Source: Candidatus Nomurabacteria bacterium CG1_02_43_90
GTDB lineage: Bacteria; Patescibacteriota; Minisyncoccia; Phycocordibacterales; UBA1550
Assembly (NCBI GenBank): GCA_001871765.1
Contig: MNVN01000015.1
Location: forward strand, 116,543-162,547
Reading direction: 5' to 3'
Length of the DNA: 46,005 bases
This document shows, piece after piece, positions 17,279-27,007 of the stretch (the first letter of the stretch is position 1; each line of letters opens with the position of its first letter). The notes under the pieces were generated by a model, which did no database searches, was not told the DNA's origin, and saw only the letters and a program-made list of their open reading frames with translations. The position numbers and the translations under genes were made by a program.

Positions 17279-18751
17279 TTAGTTTTCCTTCGGGCGCATT
17301 GTTGGAAACAAAACAACTTCGCGAATATTGCGCGTATTGGTAAGGAGCATAACGACACGGTCGATGCCAATACCTACTCCGCCCGCAGGTGGCAGTCCAT
17401 ATTCTATTGCTTCAAGATAGTCTTCATCAGAAGGTGATATGTCCCCTTCCCCTCCTTTTTTCTTTTTGTCCTGCTCTTCATAACGTGCACGTTGATCGAG
17501 CGGATCATTCAACTCTGAAAAAGCATTCACCATTTCAATACCGCCTACAACAAGCTGGAAACGGTCAATAAGAGTTGGGTCTTTCTCTTGTTTTTTTGCA
17601 AAAGGTGAAAATCCTGCAGGATAGTCAATAATAAATGTTGGCTGAATCATTTTTGGACGTGCAACTTTTTTGTACACATTGTCCATAATCTTTTCGATAG
17701 AGTCGTGCTTTTCAATGCGAACACCAAGACGCTCTGCCGTAAGCACCCATTCATCGCGCGACATTCCTTTAGGGTTCTCAATGGATGCATAACGTTTAAA
17801 AAGATCAAGGAATGGAACAACTGCGAATTTCTTCCCCATATCGATTGCATCTTCTCCTAGATGAACGGTACTACTTTTGAGAACTTTCTTAACCAGTGTC
17901 TTTATGAGTTTCTCTACAAAAGCCATCTGCGAGGCCGCCGTCTCGTAGGTTGCATAGAATTCAAGCATCGTAAACTCAGGATTGTGTGTCATGTCGATAC
18001 CCTCATTCCTGAAGTTTCTTCCCAGTTCATAGACTCGGGGGAAACCACCCACCAGAAGCTTTTTGAGATACAGCTCAGGAGCTATACGCAAGTTGAGATC
18101 AATGTCGAGTGCATTGTGGTGTGTAAGAAAAGGTTCCGCAAGAGCTCCTCCCGCAAGCGACTGCAAAAGAGGTGTCTCAACTTCAAGATATCCCGCATCA
18201 TTCAAGAACGTACGAATCTCCGTAATAATGCGTGAGCGAAGAATAAAACGCGAGCGTACATCAGGTGACATAAGCATATCCAAATAACGTTTGCGAAAAC
18301 GTTCTTCTACATCTTGTAGTCCATGCCATTTATCAGGGAGTGGGCGCAGACTTTTAGAGAGTATTCTCCATCCTTTCACGAGAATTGTTTTTTCTTCGCG
18401 TTTCGTGACAAAAAGAGTGCCCGAAACTTCAACGAAATCACCAATATCAATTGTATCTTGGAAAAGAGTAAAGAGTTCGTCTTTTATTTCGTCACGTTTT
18501 AAAAATCCCTGTATGGTTACTTCGCCATCTCGCAGGTTAAAAAAAAGAAGTGCCCCTTGTCCGCGAATCGCAGTAACGCGTCCCGCAAGGGTCACTTTTT
18601 TCTTTGCCTCCTCAAATTTCGCAAAGGAAGCGAGCGCTTCACTCACTGAAATTGAACGGTTTGTATCAATCGGATACGCAAGCATACCCTTCTCCTTAAG
18701 AATTTCGAGTTTTTTTATTCTCTCGGTTCGGATTTCTTCGATGGAGGCCAT
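17279..18751 (-). CDS. lysS: Lysyl-tRNA synthetase, class II
   Basis: RFRKRYLDML, FLNDAGYLEVETPLL, RVYELGRNFRNEGIDMTHNPEFTMLEFY, GVGIGIDRVVMLLT. Confidence 0.96.
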   Translation of the reverse strand: MASIEEIRTERIKKLEILKEKGMLAYPIDTNRSISVSEALASFAKFEEAKKKVTLAGRVTAIRGQGALLFFNLRDGEVTIQGFLKRDEIKDELFTLFQDTIDIGDFVEVSGTLFVTKREEKTILVKGWRILSKSLRPLPDKWHGLQDVEERFRKRYLDMLMSPDVRSRFILRSRIITEIRTFLNDAGYLEVETPLLQSLAGGALAEPFLTHHNALDIDLNLRIAPELYLKKLLVGGFPRVYELGRNFRNEGIDMTHNPEFTMLEFYATYETAASQMAFVEKLIKTLVKKVLKSSTVHLGEDAIDMGKKFAVVPFLDLFKRYASIENPKGMSRDEWVLTAERLGVRIEKHDSIEKIMDNVYKKVARPKMIQPTFIIDYPAGFSPFAKKQEKDPTLIDRFQLVVGGIEMVNAFSELNDPLDQRARYEEQDKKKKGGEGDISPSDEDYLEAIEYGLPPAGGVGIGIDRVVMLLTNTRNIREVVLFPTMRPKEN

Positions 18752-18843
18752 GATGTAAATTGAAAGTTTGTAAACTCTCTAAAATCAAAAGTAAATATAT
18801 TTACTTTATAAACGTTAGGGAATTTTAACTTTATAAGTGGTTT

Positions 18844-19311
18844 TTATTCTACGTTAACAACCCCGCAAGAAACAATCCCAATAGGAGTCTCGTAAGATAC
18901 CTTTTCGTCTTTGCTCTTTCCCATAAGGGCTTCACCGAGGGGTGATTTGTTTGAGATTTTGCCTTCTTTGGTGTTTGCTTCTTCTGAACCAACAATCTGA
19001 TATCGTCGTGAGTCCTTATCTCCGTCGCGTAAAATCGTAACGGTTGAACCAATGCCAATAATACCACCTTTGTGTTTTTCCGTAATAACCACATTCTTGA
19101 TCATCTGCTCGAGCTTTGCAACACGCTCCTCTGTCTCCGCTTGGTTCTGACGCGCTTCGTGGTACTCAGCATTCTCTGAGAGATCCCCTAGCCCTTTTGC
19201 AAACTCAAGTTGCTCTGCAATCTCCTTGCGACGTACACTCTTTAAATGCTCCAACTCCTTTGATAATTCCTCAAATTTCTCCTTACTTAAATATTCTTTT
19301 TCTTCTGACAT
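18844..19311 (-). CDS. greA: Transcription elongation factor GreA
   Basis: LSKEKFEELSKELEHLKSVRRKEIAEQLEFAKGLGDLSENAEYHEAR; start set at MSEEKEY. Confidence 0.94.
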   Translation of the reverse strand: MSEEKEYLSKEKFEELSKELEHLKSVRRKEIAEQLEFAKGLGDLSENAEYHEARQNQAETEERVAKLEQMIKNVVITEKHKGGIIGIGSTVTILRDGDKDSRRYQIVGSEEANTKEGKISNKSPLGEALMGKSKDEKVSYETPIGIVSCGVVNVE

Positions 19312-19319
19312 ATGGGTGC

Positions 19320-19348
19320 ATTCTATCGGTTTCAGTGCCAAAAGTCAA
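19320..19348 (-). promoter_or_regulatory. greA promoter, leaderless-type
   Basis: Minus strand TTGACT (19348-19343), 17 nt, TAGAAT (19325-19320), 8 nt, ATG at 19311. Confidence 0.6.
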
Positions 19349-19409
19349 ACAAACAAAAACACACAAGATTTCTCCAGCGCATTATCTTAAGGAACAGAAC
19401 TCCACAAAA

Positions 19410-21161
19410 CTACTCCGCTCTCAAATACTCCGGCGTATTCTGATGCATCCAATCAAACATTTGACGCATGACAAATACCCCACCAATCGTGTTGGCGTGC
19501 GGCCCGCGTTCCATCACTACTGCAAAAGCGTAGCGTGGTTTTTCATAAGGGAAGAACCCCATAGCCCACGAGTTGATATACTTTTTCCCTGCATCAATTT
19601 CTGCGGTACCTGTTTTACCCGCAACACTTACATAGGGAACATTGAGTCCTGTCTCAGTACCATTATCTACTGCATCCCGCATCCCCTCACGCACAACCTG
19701 GAGGTATTCCTCAGGGATTTGTATTTGAGTTTTTGGAAAGTCTTTTGCAGGTTCTCTCAAAAAATGAGGGGTCACGAGTGCTCCCCCGTTTGCCAGACTT
19801 GCCGCACTTCGAAGTGCCTGAAGTAAGGTAACTTGAAAACCATATTGACCGATAACAGTGTGGTACGTATCCCCCAAACGCCAAGGTTCTCCTTTGAACA
19901 TTTTTGCTTTCCACTCAGGATTTGGTATGGTACCAATTTTTTCATCCGTAATATCTACACCGGTCAAAGAACCGAAACCAAACATGCGGGCATATTTCTC
20001 GATATTTGCAATACCAATACCTCTTTGTTCTTCAAAACCACCGCCGATTTCGTAAAAATACACGTCAGAAGAAATAGCAATAGCACGTCGCATATCAACC
20101 CACCCATGGGCTTTCCAGTCATTAAAAACTGATTTTATACTTGGGTAATAGGGGTTCTGAATTGAAATAGATCCTGTACTGAGAATTTTCTTTTCAGGAG
20201 TTATGACCCCTTCGTTCAACGCACCGATTGCCATAAATGGCTTTACAATAGAACCTGGTGTATAGAGACCCGAAACAGCGCGGTCAAGAAACACTGCTCG
20301 TTTATCGAGCTGGTATCCTTGAATAATTGTTTTATCTTTTGACTCAGAAAGTACTTCACTTTCGTACTCAGGATAGCTCGTTAATGCGAGAAGCTCGCCG
20401 GTCTGGACATCCATAATAGCCCCTGCCCCTGCCATATAGCCACGATCATGTGCAAGATCACGAATAGTTGCATAAAGTTTTTCCTGTACGCGCGCATCAA
20501 TCCCCAACGTGAGCGCAGGACCATTTTGTGGTGGATCGATAATATTTCCGGATTGAGTATTCCCTAAAGCGTCCGTTTCTACTATTTGTAACCCATTCTT
20601 CCCTGATAAAAGTTCATTGTAAGACTGCTCAATACCATCCTTCCCTACAAACACTTCTTGGTAATAAAAACCTTTCGTATCACGTTTTGGATAACTCACG
20701 TACCCAAGTGCGTGACCAAACCCTTCTGCTTTAATATACGAACGATGGGGGAAAGGCATCGCTACTGTCGTGGTTGACTCCGAAGCAATAAGCGCAGTTT
20801 TTGCAATATTGTCATCAAACGAATTCCATGCGAGGGGAACGTTCTTGCGGTCATAAATCACTCCGCGCATAGCAAAGAGTGGCGTATGGTTAAGACGATT
20901 ATTTTCACTTTTTTTAAAAAATTCTTCACCGTGATAAATTTGTAAGTCTGCGACCTTCCCCAGGAATACAATAATGATGAGCAAGAAGACTCCCAGAACA
21001 CCGAAGAGTGAACCTTTCCCAATAGGCTGTTCTATTCGCCCCTCAAATTGGTCTTTATCAAACGAGGGAAGGTTCTTTGAATCAAGAAAAATCTCATCGG
21101 GATCAATGTCTTGTGAAAGTTGTTTGAGGTAATGTTTTGAGATTCTCTTTGACATATGCAA
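19410..21161 (-). CDS. mrdA: Penicillin-binding protein 2 (elongasome transpeptidase)
   Basis: RGVIYDRKNVPLAWNS, TPGSIVKPFMAIGAL (SxxK), SSDVYFYEIGGG, AGKTGTAEI; adjacent to mreC/mreD-like genes. Confidence 0.9.
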   Translation of the reverse strand: MHMSKRISKHYLKQLSQDIDPDEIFLDSKNLPSFDKDQFEGRIEQPIGKGSLFGVLGVFLLIIIVFLGKVADLQIYHGEEFFKKSENNRLNHTPLFAMRGVIYDRKNVPLAWNSFDDNIAKTALIASESTTTVAMPFPHRSYIKAEGFGHALGYVSYPKRDTKGFYYQEVFVGKDGIEQSYNELLSGKNGLQIVETDALGNTQSGNIIDPPQNGPALTLGIDARVQEKLYATIRDLAHDRGYMAGAGAIMDVQTGELLALTSYPEYESEVLSESKDKTIIQGYQLDKRAVFLDRAVSGLYTPGSIVKPFMAIGALNEGVITPEKKILSTGSISIQNPYYPSIKSVFNDWKAHGWVDMRRAIAISSDVYFYEIGGGFEEQRGIGIANIEKYARMFGFGSLTGVDITDEKIGTIPNPEWKAKMFKGEPWRLGDTYHTVIGQYGFQVTLLQALRSAASLANGGALVTPHFLREPAKDFPKTQIQIPEEYLQVVREGMRDAVDNGTETGLNVPYVSVAGKTGTAEIDAGKKYINSWAMGFFPYEKPRYAFAVVMERGPHANTIGGVFVMRQMFDWMHQNTPEYLRAE

Positions 21162-21192
21162 GTATGGATGAACGCAGTAATTCCCTTCTTTC

Positions 21193-21447
21193 TTAGTTCC
21201 TAACTGCTTTTTTAATACGGAGGACGAGAAGGAAAATTCCCAGAGAGGAGACTAGTCCAATAATACCGAACCCATAAAGAATATTCGTTCCATAGAGAAG
21301 ATCAAGGAGAAGACCAAATACAACAGCCTCCCCATAAAAAGGAAAAAGGTAGACCCCCACTGCAATAAATAAAAGTAAGCACCACCAAGGAAGGTAGAAA
21401 AGTGTAGCAAGGAGGACTAAGTCAAATAAAACTCGTTTCATTATCAT
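21193..21447 (-). CDS. Small hydrophobic protein, MreD-like
   Basis: 84 aa, highly hydrophobic, between mreC and mrdA. Confidence 0.5.
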   Translation of the reverse strand: MIMKRVLFDLVLLATLFYLPWWCLLLFIAVGVYLFPFYGEAVVFGLLLDLLYGTNILYGFGIIGLVSSLGIFLLVLRIKKAVRN

Positions 21448-21451
21448 ATTT

Positions 21452-22246
21452 TTATTTTTTAATTATGACTTCGACTTCATGAATATCTGCAATGTTAAAA
21501 GGTGTCCTAAAAAAAACGTTGACAAAAGGAAGTGCGGGTTCCTCTTCGACAAGGCCCACTGTTCCCAAAATAAGATTTCCCTTAGGAAGTACTACGATAT
21601 CTCCTTTTTCTACTACAGAACCCTTAGGAAGCTTCGCTTCGAAGTTCCCCATGCCACGTCCATGCGCAGAGGAAGGGGTAGATTTCGGGCCAATAAAAAC
21701 AATATTTTCCTCCCCGGGAGAGGAGTAAAGTTTCACTTTTGCCGAAGTTGGATACACCTCAGCAACCACACCAATAACGCCCGCATTCGCATAAACAACA
21801 AGGTCCCCCAGAGCGATGCCGTGGTCGGACCCCGCATCAATACCTAGAATGTCATAGGGTGACCACCGAGGACTCGACAATACTTCTGCAGAAACCCGGT
21901 TATCACTCCCCGCACGCCCAAGAGCGTCCTCTAGTTTCAAAACTTTTTCAGAGAGGAGATTCCTATCGAGCACCTGTACTTGCATACGCGCAACTTCCTC
22001 CCGAAGAATAATATTCTCATAGACGAGTGATCTTTTAATTTTAAAATTTGTCAAAAAAGTGTCCCCACTCTCCAATGCGACTGCGCGTGTTTTCCAAATA
22101 CTTGGAGCAACGATATAGAGCACTTGAGACAATGCGGTTCGAACAGGATTGTAGGAAAGAGCAAAAATGCTTATCGCAACAAAAATAATAAGCGCGAGAT
22201 TCTTCCCTCTTAATAAAGAGTTATCGCGGAGGCGCATCATTTTCAT
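21452..22246 (-). CDS. mreC: Rod shape-determining protein MreC
   Basis: N-terminal TM, coiled-coil, RWSPYDILGIDAGSDHGIALGDLVVYANAGVIGVVAEV; downstream of mreB. Exact start uncertain (candidate Mets at 22246/22237). Confidence 0.87.
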   Translation of the reverse strand: MKMMRLRDNSLLRGKNLALIIFVAISIFALSYNPVRTALSQVLYIVAPSIWKTRAVALESGDTFLTNFKIKRSLVYENIILREEVARMQVQVLDRNLLSEKVLKLEDALGRAGSDNRVSAEVLSSPRWSPYDILGIDAGSDHGIALGDLVVYANAGVIGVVAEVYPTSAKVKLYSSPGEENIVFIGPKSTPSSAHGRGMGNFEAKLPKGSVVEKGDIVVLPKGNLILGTVGLVEEEPALPFVNVFFRTPFNIADIHEVEVIIKK

Positions 22247-23270
22247 GTTCAATAAGAACCTCCCGGAATCCATCCATTTCTTCCAAGATAATCCCCGTTC
22301 CCCGGGCAACTGCTGTTAGGGGGTCATTTGCAACATACACGGGAACATGCAAGGTTTGGGAGAGAAGGTCGTCCAGACCACGGAGAAGCGCCCCCCCACC
22401 AACGAGGATAATGCCACGACTCATTACATCAGAAAGTACCTCGGGTGGTGTTGTTTCAATTACTTCCTTAACCGCATCGACCAAGCCAACGATAGAAACA
22501 CTCATTGCTTCTCGAATATCTGTATCAGTTACGACAACTTCGCGAGGAAGCCCGGTGACGAGATCACGCCCACGAATAACTGCTTCCATGGGGCTTACTC
22601 CTTTTTTAACAGAACCGATCGCAATCTTAACACTTTCAGCAGTACGCTCACCAATCAAGACTCGGAATTCATCGCGAACATAGTTAATAATATCGTTATT
22701 CAAACGATCCCCCGCAATATGTAAATTTTTTGAGCGTACAATTCCCCCTAGTGAAATAACGGCAATATCGGTAGTACCACCCCCAATATCGATGATCATG
22801 TTTCCTACTGGGTCCTTTACGGGAAGCTTGATCCCAATTGCTGCCGCCATCGGTTCTTCAACAATGTGCACCTCACGTGCGCCAGCATTTTTTGCAGCAT
22901 CATACACCGCCCGAATCTCAACACTCGTGATACCCGAAGGTACTCCTACGACTACCCGCGGACGCACGGTCTTTTTACTAATTTTGTTTGCCTTATTGAT
23001 TAGATACGAAAGCATTTCTTCTGTTACTTCAAAGTTTGAAATAACTCCATCAACAAGGGGGCGAATAGCAACTACGTGGCCTGGTGTACGTCCGATCATT
23101 TGCTTTGCTTGTGACCCAAGTGCAACTACCGTACCAGTCTTTTGGTTTACAGCAACCACCGATGGTTCATTGATAACGATTCCATGATCCCGTAAGTAGA
23201 CAAGGGTATTCGCCGTACCGAGGTCGATACCGATGTCGTTAGAAAAGAGTTGGTAAAATTTATCAAACAT
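22221..23270 (-). CDS. mreB: Rod shape-determining protein MreB
   Basis: DIGIDLGTANTLVYLRDHGIVINEPSVVAVN, MIDIGGGTTDIAVISLGGIV, GIILVGGGALLRGL. Confidence 0.95.
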   Translation of the reverse strand: MFDKFYQLFSNDIGIDLGTANTLVYLRDHGIVINEPSVVAVNQKTGTVVALGSQAKQMIGRTPGHVVAIRPLVDGVISNFEVTEEMLSYLINKANKISKKTVRPRVVVGVPSGITSVEIRAVYDAAKNAGAREVHIVEEPMAAAIGIKLPVKDPVGNMIIDIGGGTTDIAVISLGGIVRSKNLHIAGDRLNNDIINYVRDEFRVLIGERTAESVKIAIGSVKKGVSPMEAVIRGRDLVTGLPREVVVTDTDIREAMSVSIVGLVDAVKEVIETTPPEVLSDVMSRGIILVGGGALLRGLDDLLSQTLHVPVYVANDPLTAVARGTGIILEEMDGFREVLIEHENDAPPR

Positions 23271-23274
23271 AGTA

Positions 23275-24534
23275 TTAATTTTTTAACATAGAAGAAAGCT
23301 CGGCGCGGGACACCATAGAAACTTCTCCTGTTGCGCGATCCTTCACTTCAAAAGTTCCGCTTGCTAATGTTTTTGAGGATACAACAATACGGGTAGGAAT
23401 ACCGATCAGGTCACTGTCGGCAAACTTCTCCCCTGCGCGAAGATCGCGGTCATCCCAGAGTACTTCGATGCCTTCTGTCAAAAGTTCGTCATACAACTTT
23501 TGTGCCTCAGCACGAACCGTCGTATCTTCTACACTCCCCAACTCTACAAGATGTACGGCAAACGGCGCAACCGCGCGAGACCACACAAGCCCTTTATCGT
23601 CAGAAAAAATTTCAGCGATAACCCCCATAAGTCGCGTAACACCGATACCATACGAGCCAAGGAACACAGGCTTTTTGTTCCCCTCTTTATCAGTAAAGAA
23701 AAAGTCCATCTGTTCACATTTCCCCGTACCAAACGTAAAAATATTTCCTACTTCTGCAGCTTTCTTTGCCTCAAAATCTTCCTTTTTCTTACCAAGATTT
23801 TGCAACGTTTCCTCATTAAAAATCTCTTCGTTGATTGCAACCGTACCATCTTTGTGTACATAAATGATGTCCTCCCCCGCTTCACAAATTGTTTGAAACT
23901 CGTGACTAAATTTATCCGTAAAAACACCGCCCGAAGCAGACGTGACATACGTAAGGTCACCTAACCCAACCTTTCGATATATATTCAAATATGCTTCGAT
24001 CGCCTTATTATAAAAATCCATATGCTCTGCCTCATCGATGCAATATGAATACATATCCTTCATAATAAATTCCCGACAACGCATGATGCCACTCTTTGCA
24101 CGGGTTTCATTTCTCAGCTTGTTCTGAAACTGATGTACATAGCGAGGAAGATCATGATAACTTGCAATGTGTGCACGCATCATGTTTGTAATAGGCTCTT
24201 CATGCGACCACCCGAACCCTACGTCCGTACCATTTTTTAATTTCGACTTAAACCAAATATCTGCTTTTTCATCATCCCATCGATCAGTCATTTCCCAGAC
24301 CTCTTTATTCTGAAGTGTGGACATAATAATTTCTTGAGAACCCAACCTCTCCATCTCTTCAGCAACAATATTTTTGATATTATTGAGGACACGTAAACCC
24401 AAAGGGAGCATCGAGTATACTCCCGCAAATTCTTTACTAATAAAACCAGCGCGTATAAGGAGCTGTGCATTCTTTGCAGATTCGTCTGCAGGCACTTCCT
24501 TGCGTGTTTTGGTGAAAAGTTGTGACTGCTTCAT
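23275..24534 (-). CDS. proS: Prolyl-tRNA synthetase (short form)
   Basis: LFTKTRKEVPADE, LLIRAGFISKEFAGVYSMLPLGLRVLNNI, GFGWSHEEPIT, FQNKLRNETRAKSGIMRCREFIMKDMYSY; start set at MKQSQLF. Confidence 0.94.
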   Translation of the reverse strand: MKQSQLFTKTRKEVPADESAKNAQLLIRAGFISKEFAGVYSMLPLGLRVLNNIKNIVAEEMERLGSQEIIMSTLQNKEVWEMTDRWDDEKADIWFKSKLKNGTDVGFGWSHEEPITNMMRAHIASYHDLPRYVHQFQNKLRNETRAKSGIMRCREFIMKDMYSYCIDEAEHMDFYNKAIEAYLNIYRKVGLGDLTYVTSASGGVFTDKFSHEFQTICEAGEDIIYVHKDGTVAINEEIFNEETLQNLGKKKEDFEAKKAAEVGNIFTFGTGKCEQMDFFFTDKEGNKKPVFLGSYGIGVTRLMGVIAEIFSDDKGLVWSRAVAPFAVHLVELGSVEDTTVRAEAQKLYDELLTEGIEVLWDDRDLRAGEKFADSDLIGIPTRIVVSSKTLASGTFEVKDRATGEVSMVSRAELSSMLKN

Positions 24535-24667
24535 ATCTATGTATATTACCTTAAAATTTACGGGAGACCAAATGAGTTGACTCAATCAAGAAAAAATGTT
24601 AAAGTTGTACAAGTCTTAAAAGGTGGGCACGTGCCCGAATTATTTGTTTTTTACAAAGGGGAATGAA

Positions 24668-25212
24668 ATGTATTACGCATATCTTTTTATCGCATTTTTT
24701 GTATTCGTGGCAATTGTTGGGATATCGGTCTTTTCTATGAACAAGGAAGTGGAGGAATCGGGAGAAGGAAAATTTTTGACCGATGAAGAAGTGGCCGACG
24801 CAAAAATGCTGAAGGATGCCGAGGAAGCTGAAAGCCTCGAGGACGCTGTCCGGGTGTACCACCACGCGAGACACGGGGAAGCAAGGCGGAGCAGGTTGCA
24901 GAGAGGAAATGCCACTGTGAGGAATTCTGGTGCGAATCACTGTTGGCCGTTTTGCGCGCAAAAACAATCTCTGAACTTCGTGGTGCAGAAAAGATGGCTC
25001 GACTTTGCGGGAATAATCTCGCCCTGAGCTTTGTTCCTCATGCGCATGAATATATTTCAAAGATGGCAGTTGAGTATGCCAAGGGAAACCCTGAAAAAAT
25101 GATCCTCGCAGCAGAAGAGGCTCCCTCAGGAGGCGAAGCGAACCTCATCGCGTTTCTCGACCTCAAAAGTCTGGATTCAGGAAGGGTTGCGTTTCATCGT
25201 CCAGTCAAATAA
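24668..25212 (+). pseudogene. Single-TM protein with Cys/His-rich segment, apparently frameshifted (about 24850-24905)
   Basis: Frame 24668-25027 encodes TM and acidic region; frame open 24832-25212 encodes AERKCHCEEFWCESLLAVLRAKTISELRGAEKMARLCGNN...; SD-like AAAGGGG before ATG. Confidence 0.5.
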
Positions 25213-25226
25213 AGAAGTTCCTTATT

Positions 25227-25257
25227 TAGCCATACGAAAGTGTGGCTATTTTTTTAG
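25227..25257 (+). terminator. Rho-independent terminator
   Basis: TAGCCATAC-GAAA-GTGTGGCTA-TTTTTTTT. Confidence 0.85.
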
Positions 25258-25260
25258 AAC

Positions 25261-26355
25261 TTACCCCTGCATCAACTTCACCACATCATGGAACGTTACA
25301 AAGACCATCAGTGTAATGAGGAATAAAAACCCAATACCGTTCACCGCGTTCGCAATCTCAGGTTTAATGCGTGAGCGCGTGATTGTTTCGATAATAATGA
25401 ACAAGAGTCTTCCTCCGTCGAGTGCGGGGAAAGGCAGAATATTAATAACCGCAAGATTGATTGAGATCAATGCCGTCAAAGAGATGAGGTGCATGAAACC
25501 AAGGGCCGAAGCACCTCCCACAATACTTACAATTCCTACCGGTCCTGAAATCTGAGACAAATTTGCTTGCCCGATAAATATATTTTTGAAGAAACTAACC
25601 ATACTCCGAGCGGTCTCTTCCGTAATGGAAATCGTAGTGGTAACTCCCGCGGCGAATGCGTGATAGGGCGAAAGTTTTAAGATACCGATCATATCGAGGG
25701 ATACCCCAATGGCATGCTTTTCGTTAACAATACCGTCTCGGGGACGGACGATCGTCGTTTCTGTCTTTCCGTCACGAAGATATGTCAACAAAAGTTCATC
25801 ATGCGTAGCAATAAATTTTTGAGCTGGTGCGACAAGCGGAGTAAAAAGATGTTCCTCTCCCGCAGAGAGGCCGATAATATTGTCCCCTGCTTTTAAACCA
25901 GCAGTCTGTGCGGGAGACTGCGGAAGCACCTGGGTAATCGTAAGGGCTACCCCTTGAACTTTTTTACCATATATTGAATCATCAAGAGAATAGGGCATTC
26001 CTACCATAAACCCAATACTGATAAGAACCCATGCAAAAAGAAGATTAAAGATAATTCCAGCACTGATAACCCACGCTTGTATAGCTTTTGATTTATTAAA
26101 TAAACTTCGTGATGAGTCTTTTCCTCCGATAGAGTCTGTATCGGGGGTTTCCCCGAATATTTTTACAAACCCGCCAACAGGTAACAGGTTCAGGGAGTAA
26201 ATAGTTTCTCCAATCTTTTTTGAAAAAAGGCGTGGAGGGAATCCAATACCAAATTCATCTACGCGTACCCCCGAACGCTTCGCGGCAATAAAATGTCCTA
26301 GCTCATGCGTCAAAACAAGGATTGCGAGAATAATAATAAAAATAATAACGCTCAT
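25261..26355 (-). CDS. rseP: M50 family site-2-type membrane metalloprotease (RseP/RasP-like)
   Basis: LTHELGHFIAAKRSGVRVDEFGIGFPPRLFSKKIGET (HExxH), PDZ region, NILPFPALDGGRLLF. Confidence 0.93.
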   Translation of the reverse strand: MSVIIFIIILAILVLTHELGHFIAAKRSGVRVDEFGIGFPPRLFSKKIGETIYSLNLLPVGGFVKIFGETPDTDSIGGKDSSRSLFNKSKAIQAWVISAGIIFNLLFAWVLISIGFMVGMPYSLDDSIYGKKVQGVALTITQVLPQSPAQTAGLKAGDNIIGLSAGEEHLFTPLVAPAQKFIATHDELLLTYLRDGKTETTIVRPRDGIVNEKHAIGVSLDMIGILKLSPYHAFAAGVTTTISITEETARSMVSFFKNIFIGQANLSQISGPVGIVSIVGGASALGFMHLISLTALISINLAVINILPFPALDGGRLLFIIIETITRSRIKPEIANAVNGIGFLFLITLMVFVTFHDVVKLMQG

Positions 26356-26382
26356 AGAAATTTAGAAACAAAAAAATTACGA

Positions 26383-26934
26383 TTACCCTAAAATTTCTTG
26401 CTCTTTCTTGTTCCCCAATGATTCAAAATTGGCATTTGTTTCGTCGACGATCTTTTGTAAATCTTCGAGGGCGCGCGTTTTCTCATCTTCGCTCATATCG
26501 CCATCACGCTCACTTGCAATAATCTCATTCTTTGCTTTTTCGCGCTCCCCCTTGAGTGCGACGCGCGCATCCTCTACTTTGTCGCGTGCGATTTTCGTGT
26601 AGGCAATACGACGCTCAGTCGTAAGCGGTGGGAAGAACATACGAAGTCCGTCACTGTCAGCAGAAATAGACACACCAAGGTTCGCTGCATTAATTGCCTT
26701 TTCGATTTCTTTACCATTTGATTTCTCCCACGGTACGATACGAATCGTGCGTGCATCCTCGTTCGCGATAGTTGCTACATGCTGTACGGCAAGCTGTGCT
26801 CCATACGACTCAATAAACACGCCATCCAGTATCGCACTCGATGCGCGACCCGTATGAATAGATGAAAGCTCCTTCCCCAAATACTCTGTTACCCCTGCTA
26901 CTTTACTTTTAAATTCTGAAAAATCGTATGTCAT
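26383..26934 (-). CDS. frr: Ribosome recycling factor
   Basis: IHTGRASSAILDGVFIESYGAQLAVQHVATIANEDARTIRIVPWE, FPPLTTERR. Confidence 0.95.
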   Translation of the reverse strand: MTYDFSEFKSKVAGVTEYLGKELSSIHTGRASSAILDGVFIESYGAQLAVQHVATIANEDARTIRIVPWEKSNGKEIEKAINAANLGVSISADSDGLRMFFPPLTTERRIAYTKIARDKVEDARVALKGEREKAKNEIIASERDGDMSEDEKTRALEDLQKIVDETNANFESLGNKKEQEILG

Positions 26935-27007
26935 ATGAGAGATATAGTAGCAGAAATTACAAGGATAACAAAGTAGTTAAGAATAAAATAATTAAGGATA
27001 TTATTCC

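Noticed and set aside
19116-19826. 236 aa plus-strand ORF overlapping greA and mrdA
   Set aside because: Antisense to two clear genes; composition looks non-coding.
24599-25060. 153 aa minus-strand ORF
   Set aside because: Opposes the plus-strand TM protein with SD and terminator; Cys/His-rich random-looking translation.
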